DNA of 30,476 bases from an uncultured bacterium (GTDB taxonomy: Bacteria; Actinomycetota; Coriobacteriia; Coriobacteriales; Coriobacteriaceae), in the NCBI GenBank assembly GCA_905215755.1, contig CAJMRE010000025.1, positions 1-30,476 of the forward strand, in the 5' to 3' direction. The notes below the pieces were generated by a model, which worked only from the letters and a program-made list of their open reading frames with translations, had not been told where the DNA came from and did not search any database. The position numbers and the translations under genes were made by a program. How positions within the stretch are numbered: the stretch's first letter is position 1; every line of letters starts with the position of its first letter. Below, piece after piece: positions 1 to 7,199 of the stretch.

Positions 1-197
1 TATCGTTGGGGCCAGGCCCGATTTTGCCTCTTGACAATGTCCTGCTCATATTAAAAAGGGACAGGTTCATTTTGGCAGGTTTTATATGGAGAAACGGCAG
101 CTATAGATGAGGCGCCGGGGAGGCAGAGAAATCATCGATTGGGTCAGGCCGACCGCCAAACACAACGCACGCATCTCTATCTGTCAGCAAAATCATT

Positions 198-211
198 CGA
201 ACAGCTGTTCG
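198..211. promoter_or_regulatory. Perfect Gram-positive type SOS (LexA) box
   Basis: The 14-bp perfect palindrome CGAACAGCTGTTCG matches the Gram-positive/actinobacterial LexA consensus CGAAC-N4-GTTCG. It lies 56 bp before the GyrI-like start codon and directly upstream of a TATGATATGAT stretch that offers a -10 element at 216-221 or 221-226. A LexA dimer bound here would cover the spacer of that promoter. The sequence is seen directly; control by LexA is inferred. In E. coli the GyrI gene (sbmC) belongs to the SOS regulon, which fits. Confidence 0.7.
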
Positions 212-215
212 TTTC

Positions 216-226
216 TATGATATGAT
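216..226 (+). promoter_or_regulatory. Candidate -10 region for the GyrI-like gene
   Basis: Two overlapping TATGAT hexamers follow the SOS box. A -35 in the expected position (about 193-203) is poor and overlaps the palindrome, which would suit a repressed promoter. No other good promoter lies between here and the start codon at 268. Confidence 0.45.
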
Positions 227-267
227 TCCGTTATCTAAGCAGGCCAATACGCAGAAAGGCGGCCAAC

Positions 268-906
268 ATGGCGTTCGACTTTAAGAAGGAATGCAAGGAG
301 CTCTACAAACCTGCAAGCAAGCCGAGCATCGTAACTGTCCCGCCTATGAGCTACGTTGCCGTTCGCGGAAAGGGCGACCCAAATACCGAAGGTGGCGAGT
401 ATCAAAACGCCCTGCCGCTGCTTTACGGCATCGCCTATACCGTCAAGATGTCGAAGAAAGGCTCAAGGAGTATCGAGGGCTATTTCGACTTTGTGGTACC
501 GCCGCTCGAGGGCTTCTGGTGGCAAGACTCCCCGAGCGGCGACATCGATTATGTACGCAAGGACGATTTCAACTTTATCTCGTGCATCCGCCTGCCCGAT
601 TTCGTCACTCAGGATGACTTTGACTGGGCGGTCGCGGAAGCCACGGCCAAAAAGAAACTGGACTTTTCTGCCGTCGAGCTGCTTAAAGTTGACGAGGGTC
701 TCTGCGTTCAATGCATGCATACCGGACCCTACGACAGCGAGCCGGCAACCGTAGACGCCATGCATGAATATGCGACCGAGCAGGGCTATGTCCCCGACTT
801 CTCAGACACCCGTTTACATCACGAAATCTATCTTTCCGATCCACGCAAGTGTGCGCCGGAGAAACTTAAGACTGTGGTTCGTCATCCTATCAAGCGCGCT
901 GAATAG
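268..906 (+). CDS. GyrI-like small-molecule-binding domain protein
   Basis: This 212-residue soluble protein belongs to the GyrI-like family (SHS2-type small-molecule-binding fold), the stand-alone form without an AraC DNA-binding domain. Family hallmarks are the N-terminal PPMSYVAVRGKGDPN stretch, the FWW aromatic patch near residue 84, and the C-terminal QCMHTGPYDSEPATVDAMH segment followed by RLHHEIYLSDPRK, typical of this clade. Family members bind hydrophobic toxins or drugs, and E. coli GyrI protects DNA gyrase; the ligand here is unknown. AAAGG precedes the ATG at a reasonable distance. The gene stands alone behind an SOS box, which suggests induction by DNA damage or gyrase poisons. 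The fold assignment is strong; the function is inferred. Confidence 0.85.
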   Translation: MAFDFKKECKELYKPASKPSIVTVPPMSYVAVRGKGDPNTEGGEYQNALPLLYGIAYTVKMSKKGSRSIEGYFDFVVPPLEGFWWQDSPSGDIDYVRKDDFNFISCIRLPDFVTQDDFDWAVAEATAKKKLDFSAVELLKVDEGLCVQCMHTGPYDSEPATVDAMHEYATEQGYVPDFSDTRLHHEIYLSDPRKCAPEKLKTVVRHPIKRAE

Positions 907-979
907 CGTGGAGCGTCATTTCACGCGCTGGGTTTTAAGCCAGCCAACCAGCCGCCTCCTAGGCTGTCAAGCAATTATC

Positions 980-1006
980 TTGACGCGGCCCGTCGCATCT
1001 TATAAG
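980..1006 (+). promoter_or_regulatory. Weak candidate promoter before the Abi remnant
   Basis: TTGACG at 980-985 and TATAAG at 1001-1006 are separated by 15 bp, shorter than the optimum. They lie about 70 bp upstream of the Abi-family start and would be the relic promoter of that gene. Confidence 0.3.
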
Positions 1007-1076
1007 TTTGTTTTGCTAAAGCTGGAAAGCCTCTCAACGATGCGCAACTCCAGCTCTTTTTCTATCAAGAGGCTTA

Positions 1077-1435
1077 ATGAAATACCAGAAGTCGCGGATA
1101 TCCATCAACGAACAAATAGCACTATTGACAGAAAACAAGGGTCTTAAGTGCTCTGATCAAAGCGAACTCGAGCGAGCTTTGGTCGAAGCCAACCACTACA
1201 GACTGTCGGCCTACTGGTTTCCCTACAAAACCAAATGCAAGTCCGGGATTACCATCTTTCGCGAAGGCACAACATTCGAAACCATCATCTACACGTATGA
1301 ATTTGACCGAGCCCTCCGGCAGTTAATGTTTGATGCGGTCGGCAGTGCGGTCGGCAGAATTGAGATCTACCTCAGAAGCAGAATTGCCTATCTTGCCTCT
1401 GAGGAACGCGGGCCTTTCTGTTACCCAGATGTCGC
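1077..1435 (+). pseudogene. Abi_2-family (AbiD/AbiF-like) abortive infection protein, 3'-truncated
   Basis: The first roughly 120 residues are a good Abi_2-type N-terminus: SINEQIALL, then NHYRLSAYWFPY near residues 39-50, the YEFDRALRQLMFDA segment, and IEIYLRSRIAYL. Family members usually run to about 300 residues and act in phage exclusion. Here similarity stops after GPFCYPDVA near 1435. The frame then runs on to a stop at 1700 only as an out-of-frame reading of an unrelated channel gene tail, giving a low-complexity Ser/Pro-rich segment with no Abi character. The gene has therefore lost its 3' two thirds through a recombination or deletion. The open frame could still yield a chimeric protein, but a working Abi protein is unlikely. 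Confidence 0.75.
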
Positions 1436-1651
1436 CATAACGAGGCTCAACTCGGCATGCCCGTCGAGCTCTGCGCCGCACTGGGCTACGCAGCCGTCTT
1501 TGGCAGCGCCACCAATACGCTGCTCGCACCCATCCTTATTGGCTGCGAAGTCTTCGGCTTTGGTAACTTGCCGATGTTCATTATTGTCTGCGTTGTGGCT
1601 TACCTGTTCAACATGGATAAGTCCATCTACGCCCTGCAGGAGCGGGCGTAG
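1436..1651 (+). pseudogene. 3' remnant of a ClC-type voltage-gated chloride channel gene
   Basis: In a different frame from the Abi fragment, about 71 codons up to the TAG at 1651 read as the end of a ClC channel: EAQLGMPVELCAALGYAAVF, then SATNTLLAPILIGCEVFG, a hydrophobic segment, and a final SIYALQER. This matches the last two helices of ClC transporters (compare the FSxATNTP..xxE.FG family pattern). Nothing upstream encodes the rest of the channel, since the Abi fragment takes its place. There is no plausible ribosome binding site, so this is a dead fragment. Confidence 0.75.
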
Positions 1652-1677
1652 ATCGATGTCCAGGCAGGTGGTCTCAG

Positions 1678-1831
1678 CCGGAAACGGTGTCCCACTCTGA
1701 GGCTGTATTCCGGGACACGGTTTCCGCTTGGAACGCCATTCGGAAAGCGCATCCCGCTTTAAAACGGAATTCCGGGACGTAGTTTCCGTCTGAGCCTCCA
1801 TTCGGAAAGCATGTCCCGTTCTTTCACGGCA
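1678..1831. repeat. About 2.5 copies of a degenerate 62-bp repeat with inverted halves
   Basis: Units begin at 1708 and 1770, each with the pattern TTCCGGGAC..GTTTCCG followed about 30 bp later by CATTCGGAAAGC..TCCCG. A half unit (CCGGAAACGGTGTCCCA) starts at 1678. The second half of each unit is an imperfect reverse complement of the first, so the array can form several alternative hairpins. It fills the space between the broken ClC tail and ogt and encodes nothing recognisable. It resembles REP-type extragenic repeats; whether it recurs elsewhere in the genome cannot be told from this window. Confidence 0.65.
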
Positions 1832-1857
1832 TCTTGGCTATGCAAAGCGCTCGAGTG

Positions 1858-2436
1858 TTACTCCTCGTACGCGCCCTCAAGCCGAAGCAGCCACTCCTTG
1901 CGATCAAGCCCGCCGGCATATCCGTTAAGCGAGCCGTCGGCCGCCACCACGCGATGGCATGGCACAATAATCGAAACAGGGTTGCGAGCGACCGCGGCCC
2001 CCACGGCACGGGGAGACACAACAGGTGTCTCATTTCCCGGCACACGATGTCGAGCCGCAACACGCTGGGCGATCTCGCCATACGTAGCGACCTCGCCACG
2101 CGGAATAGAAAGCAGCTCGTACCAAACTTCACGCTGAAACGCCGTGCCAATCAAATGCAACGGCGGCGTAAACCGAGGTTCCTGCCCTGCAAAATAAGCA
2201 TTCAGCCAAGCCCACGAACGCTCAAGCACCGAAGAAGCCGCACCATTTGCAGGACTCACCGACGACATGCCGCCAGCACCAGAAACTGCATCGGCGCCTT
2301 CAACATGTTCAGGATCTTCTTTGAGAAGCGTGGAGCCAAAATGCTCCTGTCCCTCAAACCAAAGCCCCGTCAGACCGCGGCCATCAGCGGCAAGCAAGAT
2401 TTCGCCCAAAGGCGAAGCAAACGTCGTCGTGACCAC
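1858..2436 (-). CDS. ogt: Methylated-DNA--protein-cysteine S-methyltransferase
   Basis: This 192-residue suicide enzyme removes alkyl groups from O6-alkylguanine (and O4-alkylthymine) onto its own cysteine. The diagnostic IIVPCHRVVAADGSLNGYAGG motif (as IIVPCHRVVA followed by the NGYAGG loop) lies near residues 154-175 and contains the acceptor Cys in PCHRV. The FQREVWYELLSIPRGEVATYGEIA helix-turn-helix region precedes it. Between the short N-terminal domain and this catalytic domain is a Ser/Gly/Ala-rich linker of about 30 residues (around 40-70) that most family members lack. The start is a GTG with AAAGGAG six bases upstream. There is no SOS box. It is a single-gene unit on the minus strand. 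Confidence 0.93.
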   Translation of the reverse strand: MVTTTFASPLGEILLAADGRGLTGLWFEGQEHFGSTLLKEDPEHVEGADAVSGAGGMSSVSPANGAASSVLERSWAWLNAYFAGQEPRFTPPLHLIGTAFQREVWYELLSIPRGEVATYGEIAQRVAARHRVPGNETPVVSPRAVGAAVARNPVSIIVPCHRVVAADGSLNGYAGGLDRKEWLLRLEGAYEE

Positions 2437-2644
2437 CAGCGGCTCCTTTCAAAACTCCGCAACATAATACCGCGAATTGTGCAGACAACCCCAATCGACC
2501 CCAAAGTCACCCAAGGCAGCGGGCGCGCAGCGCCGAGGCCGCCGCCGGGACCAGGGCCCGCAACAGCCACGCGCCCCCACATCAGCCCAGCGGCCTCAAC
2601 CAACAACGACCCCATCGCAGGCCGCTTGCAGCAGCGTCACCGCA
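2437..2644. other. GC-rich leader of ogt, no gene seen
   Basis: This is the first part of the 350-bp gap between asd and ogt. Short frames across it are low-complexity Gly/Ala/Arg/Pro and show no family character. On the minus strand TATTAT (plus strand 2463-2468) is a possible -10 for ogt, with no convincing -35. The rest of the gap holds the long hairpin at 2645-2774. Confidence 0.4.
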
Positions 2645-2774
2645 GGCGGGGGCCGGGCTCAGTTTTCAGAACACTCCGCAGACCAGTGTGGCGCCTTGTC
2701 CGCGGCTCCGAAGGAGCAGGACAAGGCGCCACACATGGTCGAGGACGTTCTGAAAACTGAGCCCGGCCCCCGCC
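2645..2774 (-). ncRNA. Long two-stage hairpin element downstream of asd (family copy 1)
   Basis: The outer arms are perfectly complementary over 28 bp (2645-2672 with 2747-2774). The inner arms GTGTGGCGCCTTGTCC and GGACAAGGCGCCACAC are also perfect. Read on the minus strand (sense to asd), the internal loop has GUCCUCGACCAU on the 5' side and UGGUCUGCGGAGU on the 3' side, and the apex is GCUC-CUUCGG-AGC, a classic UUCG tetraloop. It begins 12 bp after the asd stop codon. It shares internal-loop and apex motifs, but not arm sequences, with the elements at 8103-8228 and 20509-20632. It has no clear U-tract on the minus side, so it is not a standard intrinsic terminator. A structured 3'-UTR RNA is the favoured reading. 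Confidence 0.7.
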
Positions 2775-2786
2775 GGACAGGTCACA

Positions 2787-3812
2787 CTACTCGCAGAGCA
2801 GCTTAGCGATCTGGACGGCGTTGGTTGCCGCGCCCTTACGGATTTGGTCGCCGCAGCACCAGAAGGTAATACCGCGCGTGGCCTCGGGGTTCGAGATGTC
2901 GCGACGCACGCGACCGACCCAGATCAGGTCCTGGTCGGACGTATCCATCGGCATGGGGAAGCGATCGTGCGCATCCTCGGCGCTCATGTCGTCAACCAGC
3001 TTCACGCCCGGAGCGGCAGCCAGCGCAGCACGGGCCTCTTCCACCGTGATGTCGCGCTCAAACTCGAGCGTAATGCTCTCGGAGTGCGAACGCAGCACAG
3101 GGACGCGCACGCAGGTGCAGTTCACGCGCAGCTCGGGCAGATGCATGATCTTACGGCCCTCGTTCTGCAGTTTCATCTCCTCGGAGGTAAAGCCCTCCTC
3201 CTTGACGCCGCCAATCTGCGGAATCAGGTTGCTCGCCAGCTGGGCGGCAAACGCGCGCGGCTCGGGAATCTCCTCGCCACGGCCCAGGGCGGCCAGCTGA
3301 GCCTCGAGCTCGGCCATACCGGGCGCGCCAGCGCCCGAAGCTGCCTGATACGTGGACACGATCATACGCTTCACGCCGGCAAGCTGGTGCAGCGGCCAGG
3401 TGGGAACCAGGCCGATAATGGTCGCGCAGTTGGGGTTGGCGATAAGGCCGTGATGCCATTTGATATCGTCGGCATTGATCTCGGGCACGACCAGCGGCAC
3501 CTCGGGATCCATGCGGAAGGCGTGGCTGTTGTCGACCACGACGGCTCCGCGCTTGACGGCCTCGGGCAGCAGCTCCTTAGCGATATCGTCGCCGGCAGCG
3601 CCGAGCACGATGTCGCAGCCCTCAAAGGCCTCGGGGCAAGCCTCTTCGATCACGATTTGCTCGCCGCGGAACTCAACGGTCTTGCCCGCGGAGCGTGCGC
3701 TTGCCAACAGCTTGAGCTTGCCGACCGGGAACTCCTGCTCGTTGAGGCACTCGAGCATCTGGGTGCCCACGGCTCCCGTCGCGCCCAAAATAGCAACCGT
3801 GTACTGTTTCAT
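2787..3812 (-). CDS. asd: Aspartate-semialdehyde dehydrogenase
   Basis: This 341-residue enzyme reduces aspartyl-4-phosphate to aspartate semialdehyde with NADPH, the branch point to lysine/diaminopimelate, threonine and methionine. The N-terminus reads VAILGATGAVG (the NADP-binding GxTGxxG loop). NPNCATI near residues 126-132 contains the acylated catalytic Cys129, and RVPVLRSHSESI carries the active-site region of the second domain. The ATG at 3812 is preceded by AAGGGGGA. A longer frame to 3959 exists but adds 49 residues without family similarity across a hairpin. It lies downstream of lysC on the same strand, separated by a likely terminator, so it may have its own promoter. Confidence 0.95.
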   Translation of the reverse strand: MKQYTVAILGATGAVGTQMLECLNEQEFPVGKLKLLASARSAGKTVEFRGEQIVIEEACPEAFEGCDIVLGAAGDDIAKELLPEAVKRGAVVVDNSHAFRMDPEVPLVVPEINADDIKWHHGLIANPNCATIIGLVPTWPLHQLAGVKRMIVSTYQAASGAGAPGMAELEAQLAALGRGEEIPEPRAFAAQLASNLIPQIGGVKEEGFTSEEMKLQNEGRKIMHLPELRVNCTCVRVPVLRSHSESITLEFERDITVEEARAALAAAPGVKLVDDMSAEDAHDRFPMPMDTSDQDLIWVGRVRRDISNPEATRGITFWCCGDQIRKGAATNAVQIAKLLCE

Positions 3813-3886
3813 GCTTCCCCCTTTAAAGGTTGTGGCTTTTGCCCGCACGCCGAGCAGGCCGATTATTGTTGCCAGTTTATACAAGA

Positions 3887-3913
3887 ACGGGGCGGGCACG
3901 AAACCCGCCCCGT
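3887..3913 (-). terminator. Probable intrinsic terminator after lysC
   Basis: ACGGGGCGGG and CCCGCCCCGT form a perfect 10-bp GC stem with a 7-base loop. On the minus strand it is followed by the T-rich TTCTTGTATAA. It lies 72 bp past the lysC stop and 74 bp before the asd start, so lysC readthrough into asd may be attenuated. Confidence 0.6.
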
Positions 3914-3985
3914 CGAAACGAAACCGAAACGAAACGCCCCGCCGTAGATTTTGAGGCAACTCCCAAAAATCTAGCGAGATAGCAG

Positions 3986-5374
3986 CTACTTGTGGAGCGC
4001 AGCCAGAGCGGGATCGACCGGCGCGGAAGCCTCCAGGTCGGAGACCTTCACAATGCCGTTCTCATCGGAGAAGGCACGGTAAATGGTCCGAATCGCTAGG
4101 TCGAAGTCCTTCTCCTCGACACCGATGATGATGTTGATCTCGTCGCAGCTCTGCGAAATCATACGCACGCTCACGCCGGCCTGGCCAAGCATGCCAAACA
4201 GATGGCCCGAGATACCTGCGCGGCCGCGCAGGTTACGACCGACGGTAGCGATAAGCGCCAGACCCTCAACGACCTCGATCTCGAGCGGCTCGACCTCCTG
4301 CTGGATGTCGCCCACAAGCGAGTACAGCGAATCGTGCACATCCTGCTCCTGCACCACGGCGCCAAAGCGGTCGACGCCGGTGGGCATATGCTCGACGGAA
4401 ACGTCATAGCGCTCGAAGACCGAAAGCGCACGGCGCATAAAGCCAACGCGGGGCTTGGTGCGGTCGCGGGCCACGTTGATGGCGACAAAACCGCGCTTGC
4501 CGGTCACGCCGGTAATGATGGGCTCTGCCTCGCCCTCGTCAGCCGTCTCGCTAATGATGGTGCCGGGGTCCTGTGGCGCATTGGTGTTCTTGATGACCAG
4601 CGGAATGCCGGCCTCGCGCACGGGGAACACGGCCTCCTCGTGCAGGACACTCGCACCCATGTACGAAAGCTCGCGCAGCTCCTCGTAGGTAACGCGGGCG
4701 ATGGGCTGAGCCTCGGGAACAATACGCGGATCGGCAGAATAGAAGCCCGAGACGTCGGTCCAGTTCTCATACAGATCGGCGCCCAGGCACTTAGCCAAGA
4801 TCGAGCCCGAGATATCGCCGCCGCCACGATCGAGCAGCTTGATCTGGCCCTCACGCGTCGCGCCGTAGAAACCGGGCATAACAAAGCCGCCCTGCTGACC
4901 GTACTCCTGCACCAACTCGGAGGTACGATTCATGCTGAGCGTACCGTCGTGATGGAACGCCACAACCGTCGCGGCGTCCAGGAACGGTAAGCCCAGGTAC
5001 TCGGCCATCAGGCGGGCGGTAAAGTACTCGCCACGGCTCACAAGCTCCTCGGTGGAGTAGCCGCCCGAGCGGGCGCGCTCGGCAAAGGCCGCGAACTCCT
5101 CACGGATGGGATAGGTGAGCTCCAGCTCGTCGGCAATATCAAAGTAGCGCTGGCCGATGTCCTCGAGCAGCTCCTCGCACGACACGTGGTACTTAACGTG
5201 CGCGTTAACCAGGTAGAGCAGGTCGGTCACCTTGGTGTCGCCCTTAAAGCGGCGACCGCAGGCGGAAACCACCACAAAACGGCGAGCCGGGTCGGCATCG
5301 ACGATGGCCTTGATCTTCTTAAAGTGTTCGGCGTCGGCGACCGACGAGCCGCCAAACTTGGCAATCTTAATCAT
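3986..5374 (-). CDS. lysC: Aspartate kinase, monofunctional with C-terminal ACT domains
   Basis: The protein has 462 residues and phosphorylates aspartate, the first committed step of the aspartate family. The signature KFGGSSVAD is at residues 6-14, with FVVVSACGRR near 33-42. The catalytic kinase domain runs to about 290, including the VSRGEYFTA and ENWTDVSGFYSADPR substrate/nucleotide segments. Two ACT modules follow (starting near GFVAINVAR and LALIATVGR), with SQSCDEINIIIGV typical of effector-binding ACT domains. Feedback by lysine and/or threonine is therefore likely, but specificity cannot be read. It is transcribed away from thrC with a 104-bp shared upstream region. AGAAAGG lies upstream of the ATG. 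Confidence 0.95.
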   Translation of the reverse strand: MIKIAKFGGSSVADAEHFKKIKAIVDADPARRFVVVSACGRRFKGDTKVTDLLYLVNAHVKYHVSCEELLEDIGQRYFDIADELELTYPIREEFAAFAERARSGGYSTEELVSRGEYFTARLMAEYLGLPFLDAATVVAFHHDGTLSMNRTSELVQEYGQQGGFVMPGFYGATREGQIKLLDRGGGDISGSILAKCLGADLYENWTDVSGFYSADPRIVPEAQPIARVTYEELRELSYMGASVLHEEAVFPVREAGIPLVIKNTNAPQDPGTIISETADEGEAEPIITGVTGKRGFVAINVARDRTKPRVGFMRRALSVFERYDVSVEHMPTGVDRFGAVVQEQDVHDSLYSLVGDIQQEVEPLEIEVVEGLALIATVGRNLRGRAGISGHLFGMLGQAGVSVRMISQSCDEINIIIGVEEKDFDLAIRTIYRAFSDENGIVKVSDLEASAPVDPALAALHK

Positions 5375-5478
5375 GGGCTGGAGGTTACCTTTCTAAAAAG
5401 CCTCTGCGAACCTATTTTGCGCGCTCTGATACCATGGTTTCACCGATTGGGACCAAGGCATCCGAGGAGCAGTGTTAT

Positions 5479-6996
5479 ATGGGAACTTATCATAGTACAC
5501 GAGGACGCACTTTATCGTGCTCAAGTAAGGTGGCAATCCGCACCGGCATCGCTCCCGACGGGGGTCTGTTTGTCTCGGACGAGCTCGGCACCCAGCAGGT
5601 CGATATCAGCTCGCTTGCAGATAAATCGTACTTTGAAATCGCTCAAGATGTGTTGGGAATGTTACTGAATGATTACACGACCGAAGAAATTTCGGCGTGT
5701 GTCGACGAGGCATACCGCGGCACGTTCGCGAGTGAAGAGGTTACGCCGCTCGTCAAACTCGACGCTGCGCCGGGCGCTGACGCCCCTCAGACCTATGTGA
5801 TGGAGCTCTTTGGCGGCCCCACGAGCGCCTTTAAGGACGTCGCCCTGCAGATGCTCCCCCGCTTGATGGCCCGCACTTCCGCCAAGGACGGCGGCGCCGA
5901 GCGCATCATGATCGTCACCGCCACGTCGGGCGACACCGGCAAGGCCGCACTTGCCGGTTTTGCCGACGCCCCGGGCACGGGCATCACCGTCTTTTATCCC
6001 GAGGGCAAGGTCAGCCGCGTGCAGAATCTGCAGATGTCCACGCAGGAGGGCGGCAACGTCGCCGTCTGCGGCATCCGCGGCAACTTCGACGACGCCCAGA
6101 GCGCCGTCAAGCGCATCTTTGCCGATAAGGAGCTGGCCGAGCGCCTTGAAGCCGCCGGCACGGTGCTTTCGAGCGCCAACTCCATCAACGTCGGGCGCCT
6201 GGTGCCGCAGGTCGTCTACTACTTTGCCGCCTATGCGCAGCTGCTGCGCGCCGGTGCCATCGAGGCCGGCAATGCCGTGGAGTTCTGCGTGCCGACCGGC
6301 AACTTTGGCGATATCCTGGCCGGCTACTACGCCAAGCGCATGGGTCTGCCCGTTGCCAAGCTCATCGTCGCGAGCGACAAGAACAACGTTCTGGCTGACT
6401 TCCTGACCACCGGCGTCTACGACCGCAACCGTCCGTTCTTCACGACCATCTCGCCGTCGATGGACATCCTCATCAGCTCCAACCTGGAGCGCATGCTGTA
6501 CTTCCTGTCCGATGGCGACTGCGAGCTCGTTGCCGGCCTTATGGAGCAGCTGGCACAGACTGGTCGCTATGAGGTTCCCGCCGACCTGCTGGCAAAGATT
6601 CAGAGCGTGTTTGGCTGCGGCTGGGCCAGCGAGGACGAGGTCCGCGCCGCCATCAAGAGCTGCTGGGACGCCAACGGCTACGTGATCGACCCGCACACCG
6701 CCTGCGGCTATCATGTCTTTGAGCAGGTCGCCCCCGCCGAGGGCGCTAAGGCCCGCGTGCTGCTTTCGACCGCCAGCCCCTACAAGTTCCCACGCGCCTG
6801 CTGCGACGCCCTGGGCCTCGACGTTCCCGAGGATGATTTTGAGGCCATGCGTGTACTCGAGCAGGCCACCAACACGGTCGCCCCGACCCAGCTCGCCGAG
6901 CTCGAGTCCAAACCCGTCCGCTTCGAAGACGTCTGCGACGTAGCCGACATGGCCAACTACGTAGAGTCTGCAGCAAAAAAGATGGCTACCAACTAA
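5479..6996 (+). CDS. thrC: Threonine synthase
   Basis: The 505-residue PLP enzyme converts O-phosphohomoserine to threonine. The N-terminus YHSTRGRT is the family start pattern. GGPTSAFKDVALQ places the PLP lysine at about residue 119, TATSGDTGKAAL is the phosphate-binding and cofactor loop, and FCVPTGNFGDILAGYYAKRMGLP is characteristic. I chose the ATG at 5479, which has AGGAG nine bases upstream; an in-frame ATG at 5434 would add 15 unrelated residues. The length fits the long bacterial/fungal-type ThrC group. It is divergent from lysC. A strong terminator follows the stop, so thrB downstream is probably not simply co-transcribed. Confidence 0.95.
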   Translation: MGTYHSTRGRTLSCSSKVAIRTGIAPDGGLFVSDELGTQQVDISSLADKSYFEIAQDVLGMLLNDYTTEEISACVDEAYRGTFASEEVTPLVKLDAAPGADAPQTYVMELFGGPTSAFKDVALQMLPRLMARTSAKDGGAERIMIVTATSGDTGKAALAGFADAPGTGITVFYPEGKVSRVQNLQMSTQEGGNVAVCGIRGNFDDAQSAVKRIFADKELAERLEAAGTVLSSANSINVGRLVPQVVYYFAAYAQLLRAGAIEAGNAVEFCVPTGNFGDILAGYYAKRMGLPVAKLIVASDKNNVLADFLTTGVYDRNRPFFTTISPSMDILISSNLERMLYFLSDGDCELVAGLMEQLAQTGRYEVPADLLAKIQSVFGCGWASEDEVRAAIKSCWDANGYVIDPHTACGYHVFEQVAPAEGAKARVLLSTASPYKFPRACCDALGLDVPEDDFEAMRVLEQATNTVAPTQLAELESKPVRFEDVCDVADMANYVESAAKKMATN

Positions 6997-7008
6997 ACCC
7001 CATATAAG

Positions 7009-7040
7009 GCGCCGGCGAAAGCCGGCGCACCTTCTTTTAT
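7009..7040 (+). terminator. Intrinsic terminator of thrC
   Basis: GCGCCGGC and GCCGGCGC form a perfect 8-bp stem closed by a GAAA tetraloop. The stem is followed by ACCTTCTTTTAT. It starts 13 bp after the thrC stop codon. Confidence 0.85.
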
Positions 7041-7074
7041 CAGATACCTACCGGGATGATGACGAACGTGCATA

Positions 7075-7186
7075 GCGTGCCTGGCTGTTTAGTTCGTCGC
7101 GAGTTCCGCACGCAAAGGAAAGCACTTAATGTGCTTTCCGTCTTGCGCAGGACTGCCCGAGCAGCGAACTAAACAGCCAGGCACGC
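7075..7186. repeat. Long inverted repeat between thrC and thrB
   Basis: The outer arms 7075-7096 and 7165-7186 are perfectly complementary over 22 bp. An inner stem pairs GGAAAGCAC with GTGCTTTCC around a TTAAT loop, with a further CGCAA/TTGCG pairing. The 3' arm ends two bases before the thrB ribosome binding site AGGAGG (7188-7193). On the minus strand the internal loop contains CTCGGGCAG and TGCGGAAC, which resemble the loop motifs of the hairpin family at 2645, 8103 and 20509, so it may be a diverged relative in the opposite orientation. Confidence 0.6.
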
Positions 7187-7199
7187 CAGGAGGACTCAC

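Noticed and set aside
1..120. TTGACA at 32-37 and a GGGACAGGTTCATTTT stretch near 58-73 as a promoter or repeat relic
   Set aside because: No -10 lies at a proper distance from TTGACA, and a single copy of the second motif is too little to call a repeat. A similar CTGTCCC word near 12575 is too short to count.
2370..2615. An 81-codon minus-strand frame overlapping the ogt start
   Set aside because: It overlaps ogt in another frame, is rich in Gly, Ala and Arg, and has no ribosome binding site or recognisable domain.
2645..2774. Simple intrinsic terminator or a MITE as the full explanation of the long hairpin
   Set aside because: No U-tract follows the stem in the sense direction, and the paired arms of the three related elements are unrelated in sequence, unlike recent copies of a mobile element. 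A MITE origin is not fully excluded without a genome search.
3813..3959. A 49-residue N-terminal extension of Asd
   Set aside because: It spans a GC-rich terminator-like hairpin, has no similarity to Asd proteins, and the internal ATG at 3812 has a strong ribosome binding site.
5375..5478. Lysine riboswitch, T-box or threonine leader peptide upstream of lysC/thrC
   Set aside because: The shared upstream region is only 104 bp and shows neither runs of Thr/Ile or Lys codons nor the long structured leader such elements need.
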